From NCBI RefSeq assembly GCF_000337555.1, contig NZ_AOIO01000040.1, positions 155,774 to 219,773 on the forward strand: a stretch of DNA of 64,000 nt, read 5' to 3'. Made by a program: the position numbers and the translations under genes. Positions 60,593-64,000 of the stretch are shown piece after piece. A model generated the notes under the pieces. It saw only the letters and a program-made list of their open reading frames with translations, did no database searches and had not been told where the DNA came from. Source of the stretch: Natrialba asiatica DSM 12278 (GTDB lineage: Archaea; Halobacteriota; Halobacteria; Halobacteriales; Natrialbaceae). The stretch's first letter is position 1, and each line of letters begins with the position of its first letter.

Positions 60593-62296
60593 TCAGTTGT
60601 CGGTCCAGACGTTTCCGTACTCGGAGACGACGCGCGGGTTCTGCTGGACCATCGGGTGTGCGTGCAGATCCTTGACGTAATCGCGCGAGGCCATGGTGTT
60701 GTGGAACGAGTACGCCGGCAGCGACGGCAGTTCCTCGAGGATCTCGACCATGACACCCTCGTAGAGGGCGTAGCGTTCCTCCTGATCGGCGAGTTCACGC
60801 GCCTCGGCGATGTCGTCGTGGAAGGAGTCGCTTCCCTCGTAGAAGTGCGCCTGGTTGATGCCCGTCTGGCTCTCGTGGTAGAGGTTGTACAGGTACGCGT
60901 CGGGATCCGGTCCGCCGGTCCAGCCGAGGAGGTACGCCTGGAAATCGTCCGGGCTCGGGTCCTCGTTGTAGACGGTCCGGTCGAGCAGCGTCCCGAAGTC
61001 GAGCGTTTCGGCTTGCGCGCCGTCGTACCCGATCTCGTTGAGTCGCGTGACGATCCGCTCCGCCAGATCGCCGCGGTGGTCTCCAGGCGCGACGATCGTC
61101 GGGCTCCAGTTGTCGTCTACCGCACCGTTGAGCAGTTCTTCGGCCTGATCCGGATCGTATCCCGGATAGTACTCTTCCTGCCAGTCGTCGAGCGGGAAGT
61201 CCCACTGCTCGTTGGTGATCGGCGGAATCGGTGCGGACAACGGCTGTGCCACGTTCGGCAGCCGCGATTCGACGAAATCCGTCATCGAAAAGGTGTGACA
61301 GATCCCCCGCCGCACGTCGGGGTCGCTCGTCGGCGCGTCGTCGCGACAGTTAAACGTCAGATGCATGTACGACGGGCTCTCGCTGATGTGGACGCGAATG
61401 CCGTCGTCGTCCTCGAGTTCAGTCCAGTCGTCGTTCGGCACGTCGGCGATCGCGTCCGTGTCGCCGGCCCGGATCTCGCCGATTCGGCTCGCCGCGTCGA
61501 CGTTATCGACGAACGTGATCTCCTGGAGGTACGGCTGTGGCTCGTCCCAGTAGTCCTCGTTGCGCTCTAACGTGACGTACTCGTTGAACTCGAAGTCGCT
61601 GAAGACGAACGGCCCCGAACCGACCGGATCCGTGTTGAACGCTTCGCGGTCGGATTCGCTTTCGCGCTCGCTCTCGGGAACGACCGAGATCGCCATCGTC
61701 TGGAGCTCCCACGGCCCGTACGGGTAGGCGAGATCGACCTGCACCTGGTAGTCGTCGATCACCTCCGCGGAGTCGACCATTTCGTATTGGGCCAGGTTGA
61801 CGCTGTCTTCTTCCTGGAAGGCCATGAACGAGTGCGCCACGTCGCTCGCGGTGAGTTCCTCGCCGTTGTGGAACTCGATGCCCTCGTTGATCTCGTAGAG
61901 GTAGCGCGTCCCGTCGCGCTCGACGTCGGGCATGTCCGCGGCGACTTTCGGCTCGAGTCCGAGTCCATCGTCCCACTCGTAGAGGCTGTCGAACACCAGA
62001 TTCGAGACCTGGACGCTGTAGGCGTCGTTGGAGTGGATCGGATCGAAGTCCTCGTCCCGTTCCAGTTCCTGGGTATACTCGATCGTGCTCTCACGGGCGG
62101 CTTCCTCGTCGTCCGGCTCTTCCCGCTCGTAATCGTAGTCAGCGGGATCGATGAGTTCGTCTCCGTCGTCGTCATCGCCATCCCCCCCGATGCACCCTGC
62201 GAGTGCCACCGCTGATGCCGCCGTTCCCGATGCGAGAACTCGGCGCCGGGTGACATATGGTGACTTCCGTACCATCCTCTCGAGATACTCTGTCAT
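60593..62296 (-). CDS. oppA: Peptide ABC transporter substrate-binding lipoprotein
   Basis: The 567-residue family 5 binding protein has a twin-arginine signal after an unusual 20-residue N-terminal extension (SPYVTRRRVLASGTAASAVA) and the lipobox LAGC. An acidic linker follows, and then the SBP_bac_5 fold with YEINEGIEFHNGEELTASDV and VNLAQYEMVDSAEVIDDYQV. The binding pocket should accept small peptides, but sugars or nickel are known alternatives for the family. The ATG at 62294-62296 is chosen; a TTG at 62320 would be longer. It is the first gene of the five-gene operon. Confidence 0.92.
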   Translation of the reverse strand: MTEYLERMVRKSPYVTRRRVLASGTAASAVALAGCIGGDGDDDDGDELIDPADYDYEREEPDDEEAARESTIEYTQELERDEDFDPIHSNDAYSVQVSNLVFDSLYEWDDGLGLEPKVAADMPDVERDGTRYLYEINEGIEFHNGEELTASDVAHSFMAFQEEDSVNLAQYEMVDSAEVIDDYQVQVDLAYPYGPWELQTMAISVVPESERESESDREAFNTDPVGSGPFVFSDFEFNEYVTLERNEDYWDEPQPYLQEITFVDNVDAASRIGEIRAGDTDAIADVPNDDWTELEDDDGIRVHISESPSYMHLTFNCRDDAPTSDPDVRRGICHTFSMTDFVESRLPNVAQPLSAPIPPITNEQWDFPLDDWQEEYYPGYDPDQAEELLNGAVDDNWSPTIVAPGDHRGDLAERIVTRLNEIGYDGAQAETLDFGTLLDRTVYNEDPSPDDFQAYLLGWTGGPDPDAYLYNLYHESQTGINQAHFYEGSDSFHDDIAEARELADQEERYALYEGVMVEILEELPSLPAYSFHNTMASRDYVKDLHAHPMVQQNPRVVSEYGNVWTDN

Positions 62297-62817
62297 CGAC
62301 TCTTTGTTATCCTCACCCAAACCGGACGAATAATGACGATACTCTCGACGCGCGTGACGTAATGGGCTTTTACACGTCTTTTAATGCGCTCTGATAACCA
62401 GCATTGTCGTGCGTCGGATGAATGTGGACATCTCCGCCGCTCCTACGGACGCTTGTCCATTCGACCTGCGTTCATACTGTCGGATAGCGGTCAATACGAA
62501 GTTAGTCGCGAATTCGCGGCCGGTGAGCAAACCGTCGGTTTGCGATGCCCATTAGAGCGCGTGCGTTCTGCGGATGTTTCCACCGGCGACGGTCACAGCA
62601 GAGCGACCGCTCTCCACGCCGTTCTGTCCGACATTCTCAGCTGTGGCGATCGTTTGCAGCGGGCCCAGGTGACCGGTCGAACCATCCGATACAGAGCACC
62701 GAGACGGACAGTACAGGCCGGGCTCACCCGACAGACGGCACCGCTCAGTGCGGCGGGTTGTCGGTTCAGTTGGCAGGAACAGTGATCTTTTTCCATCGGC
62801 ACATACAGTATCGCCGT
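62297..62817. other. 521-bp gene-free region before PPC gene
   Basis: No frame here looks like a haloarchaeal protein; the 133-codon plus-strand frame is Arg-rich and lacks family features. The left 100 bases should carry the opp promoter, where A+T-rich stretches occur near 62360-62385. A hairpin-capable GCAAACC-GTC-GGTTTGC lies at 62527-62543. Confidence 0.45.
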
Positions 62818-63237
62818 ATGAACTACCGAGCCGTCGACACCGCAGCCGAGTACGTCGCGCGCCTCGACACGGGCGCGGACTGGCGCGCCGAAATCGAGGC
62901 CCTCGCTGACGACGTCGAGGCCGACGCCGCCTGGTTTACCGCTCTCGGAGCCGTCCAAGACGCCGAGCTGTGGTTCTACGACCAGGACGAGCGTGAGTAC
63001 TATCCGATCGAGTTCGACGAGCCGCTCGAAGTCGCGAGTTGCGTCGGCAACGTCTCCCTGCTGGACGACGAGCGATTCGCCCACACCCACGCCGTCCTCT
63101 CCGATCCCGACGGCACTACCTACGCCGGCCACCTGAACGAAGCCACCGTCTGGGCCGGCGAGGTCCACATGCGCGTTTTCGAGGACGAACTCGTCCGCGA
63201 GTACGACGACACTACCGAACTCGATCTCTGGCTCTGA
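62818..63237 (+). CDS. PPC/DUF296 domain protein
   Basis: The 139-residue protein is a single PPC (plant and prokaryote conserved, DUF296) domain: [39 protein letters not shown], then [20 protein letters not shown] with the conserved histidines, and [20 protein letters not shown]. In plants the domain is fused to AT-hooks, while stand-alone archaeal forms make trimers with a metal site. It is one base ahead of the DP2 start region and probably co-transcribed with it. A DNA-linked role is suggested only by that context. Confidence 0.9.
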   Translation: MNYRAVDTAAEYVARLDTGADWRAEIEALADDVEADAAWFTALGAVQDAELWFYDQDEREYYPIEFDEPLEVASCVGNVSLLDDERFAHTHAVLSDPDGTTYAGHLNEATVWAGEVHMRVFEDELVREYDDTTELDLWL

Positions 63238-63238
63238 A

Positions 63239-64000
63239 ATGCGCGCGGAAGACGAACAGTACTTCGACCGACTCGAATCCCAGCTCGACGAGGCGTTCGA
63301 CGTCGCCGAACGCGCCAAGCAACGCGGCGGCGATCCCGAACCCGAAGTCGAAATCCCGACCGCCAGAGACATGGCCGACCGCGTCGAGAACATCCTCGGC
63401 ATCGACGGCGTCGCCGACCGCGTTCGCGAACTCGAAGGCGAGATGAGTCGCGAGGAAGCCGCACTCGAACTCGCGGAGGACTTCGCGGAGGGTCGCGTCG
63501 GCGACTACGAGACGAAAGCCGGCAAGATCGAGGGGGCGGTCCGGACGGCGGTCGCCCTGTTGACCGAGGGTGTCGTCGCGGCTCCGATCGAGGGCATTGA
63601 CCGGGTCGAAATACTGTCGAACGACGACGGCACCGAGTTCGTCAACGTCTACTACGCCGGGCCGATCCGCTCGGCTGGCGGGACGGCACAGGCGCTTTCG
63701 GTGCTCGTCGCCGACTATACGCGCGCGCTCGTCGGCATCGACCAGTACGACACTCGCGAGGAGGAAGTCGAACGGTACGCCGAGGAGATCGCCCTCTACC
63801 ACAAGGAGACCGGTCTGCAGTACTGCCCGAAGGACAAGGAGGCGAAATTCATCGCGAAGCACCTCCCGATTATGCTAGACGGGGAGGCGACGGGCGACGA
63901 GGAGGTCTCCGGCTTTCGCGATCTAGAGCGGGTCGATACCAACAGCGCCCGCGGGGGCATGTGTCTCGTGTTGGGTGAAGGGATCGCGCTCAAGGCACCA
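63239..64000 (+). CDS. polD2: DNA polymerase D (pol II) large subunit DP2, partial
   Basis: The first 254 codons of the catalytic subunit of polymerase D are present; the gene runs off the right edge. Family features are [60 protein letters not shown] and the highly conserved [19 protein letters not shown]. The polymerase active site, zinc fingers and PIP box, and any intein, would lie beyond the window. It starts one base after the stop of the PPC protein. Its partner DP1 is 53 kb away at the other end. Confidence 0.95.
   Translation, partial: MRAEDEQYFDRLESQLDEAFDVAERAKQRGGDPEPEVEIPTARDMADRVENILGIDGVADRVRELEGEMSREEAALELAEDFAEGRVGDYETKAGKIEGAVRTAVALLTEGVVAAPIEGIDRVEILSNDDGTEFVNVYYAGPIRSAGGTAQALSVLVADYTRALVGIDQYDTREEEVERYAEEIALYHKETGLQYCPKDKEAKFIAKHLPIMLDGEATGDEEVSGFRDLERVDTNSARGGMCLVLGEGIALKAP

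Noticed and set aside
62384..62785. 133-codon plus-strand frame in the opp-PPC spacer
   Set aside because: Arg-rich, Cys-scattered product, no recognised domain and no promoter at the right distance.
1..64000. CRISPR arrays, rRNA genes and intact insertion sequences
   Set aside because: No regularly spaced identical repeats, no rRNA signature and no complete transposase with terminal inverted repeats were seen; the repeat tracts found are degenerate and short.

Overview
The window is a G+C-rich haloarchaeal chromosome segment. Its predicted proteins are strongly acidic, twin-arginine lipoprotein signals are common, many genes have a TATA-like element 25-30 bases before the start codon (leaderless transcription), and several families are restricted to haloarchaea or archaea (PurO, Hel308, Hef, Cgi121, HTH-10 regulators, DUF5518). 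A Natrialbaceae-type organism is plausible, but the sequence does not prove it.

Left end (1-11 kb): a chromosomal replication origin. A leftward operon encodes the origin-associated proteins OapA (Era-like GTPase), OapB and OapC, then two small or uncharacterised proteins. A 1.1-kb spacer (3886-5031) carries origin recognition boxes (ORBs), a dense cluster of CTAG tetranucleotides and a perfect inverted repeat. Rightward lie orc1/cdc6, a lipoprotein, a signal peptidase and the small subunit (DP1) of DNA polymerase D. The DP1 gene itself contains a divergent pair of ORB-like elements.

Middle (11-34 kb): metabolic and regulatory genes with little operon structure. They include a TetR repressor beside a decayed ABC ATPase, aspartate kinase, tryptophanase, an orphan thiamine-binding lipoprotein, a MacB-like exporter, a second signal peptidase, RpiA, type 2 IPP isomerase, a one-domain histone-fold protein, LarB, a phosphohexomutase, serine acetyltransferase and PurO. 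An HNH-type gene follows, then tRNA-Gln(CUG), another ORB-like site, a rhodanese lipoprotein and an Old Yellow Enzyme reductase.

34-56 kb: information processing and housekeeping. This part holds Cgi121-Hel308, a CNNM/HlyC-type membrane protein, a secreted poly-gamma-glutamate hydrolase, a ferredoxin, an HTH-10 regulator beside a cytochrome P450, malate dehydrogenase, a PAP2 phosphatase, the Hef helicase-nuclease (with an ORB-like site in its linker), glycyl-tRNA synthetase with a CBS protein, and several very small proteins.

56-64 kb: a complete leftward oligopeptide/dipeptide ABC importer operon (binding protein, two permeases, two ATPases). After a 521-bp gene-free stretch, a PPC-domain protein lies directly before the large subunit (DP2) of DNA polymerase D, which runs off the right edge.

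The most unusual signal is that ORB motifs nearly identical to those at the origin recur inside the DP1 and hef genes and beside tRNA-Gln. Within the genes they are written in codons unusual for the region. This suggests a dispersed set of Orc1-binding sites for regulation, Orc1 titration or secondary initiation. No CRISPR array, rRNA operon or intact insertion sequence was seen.
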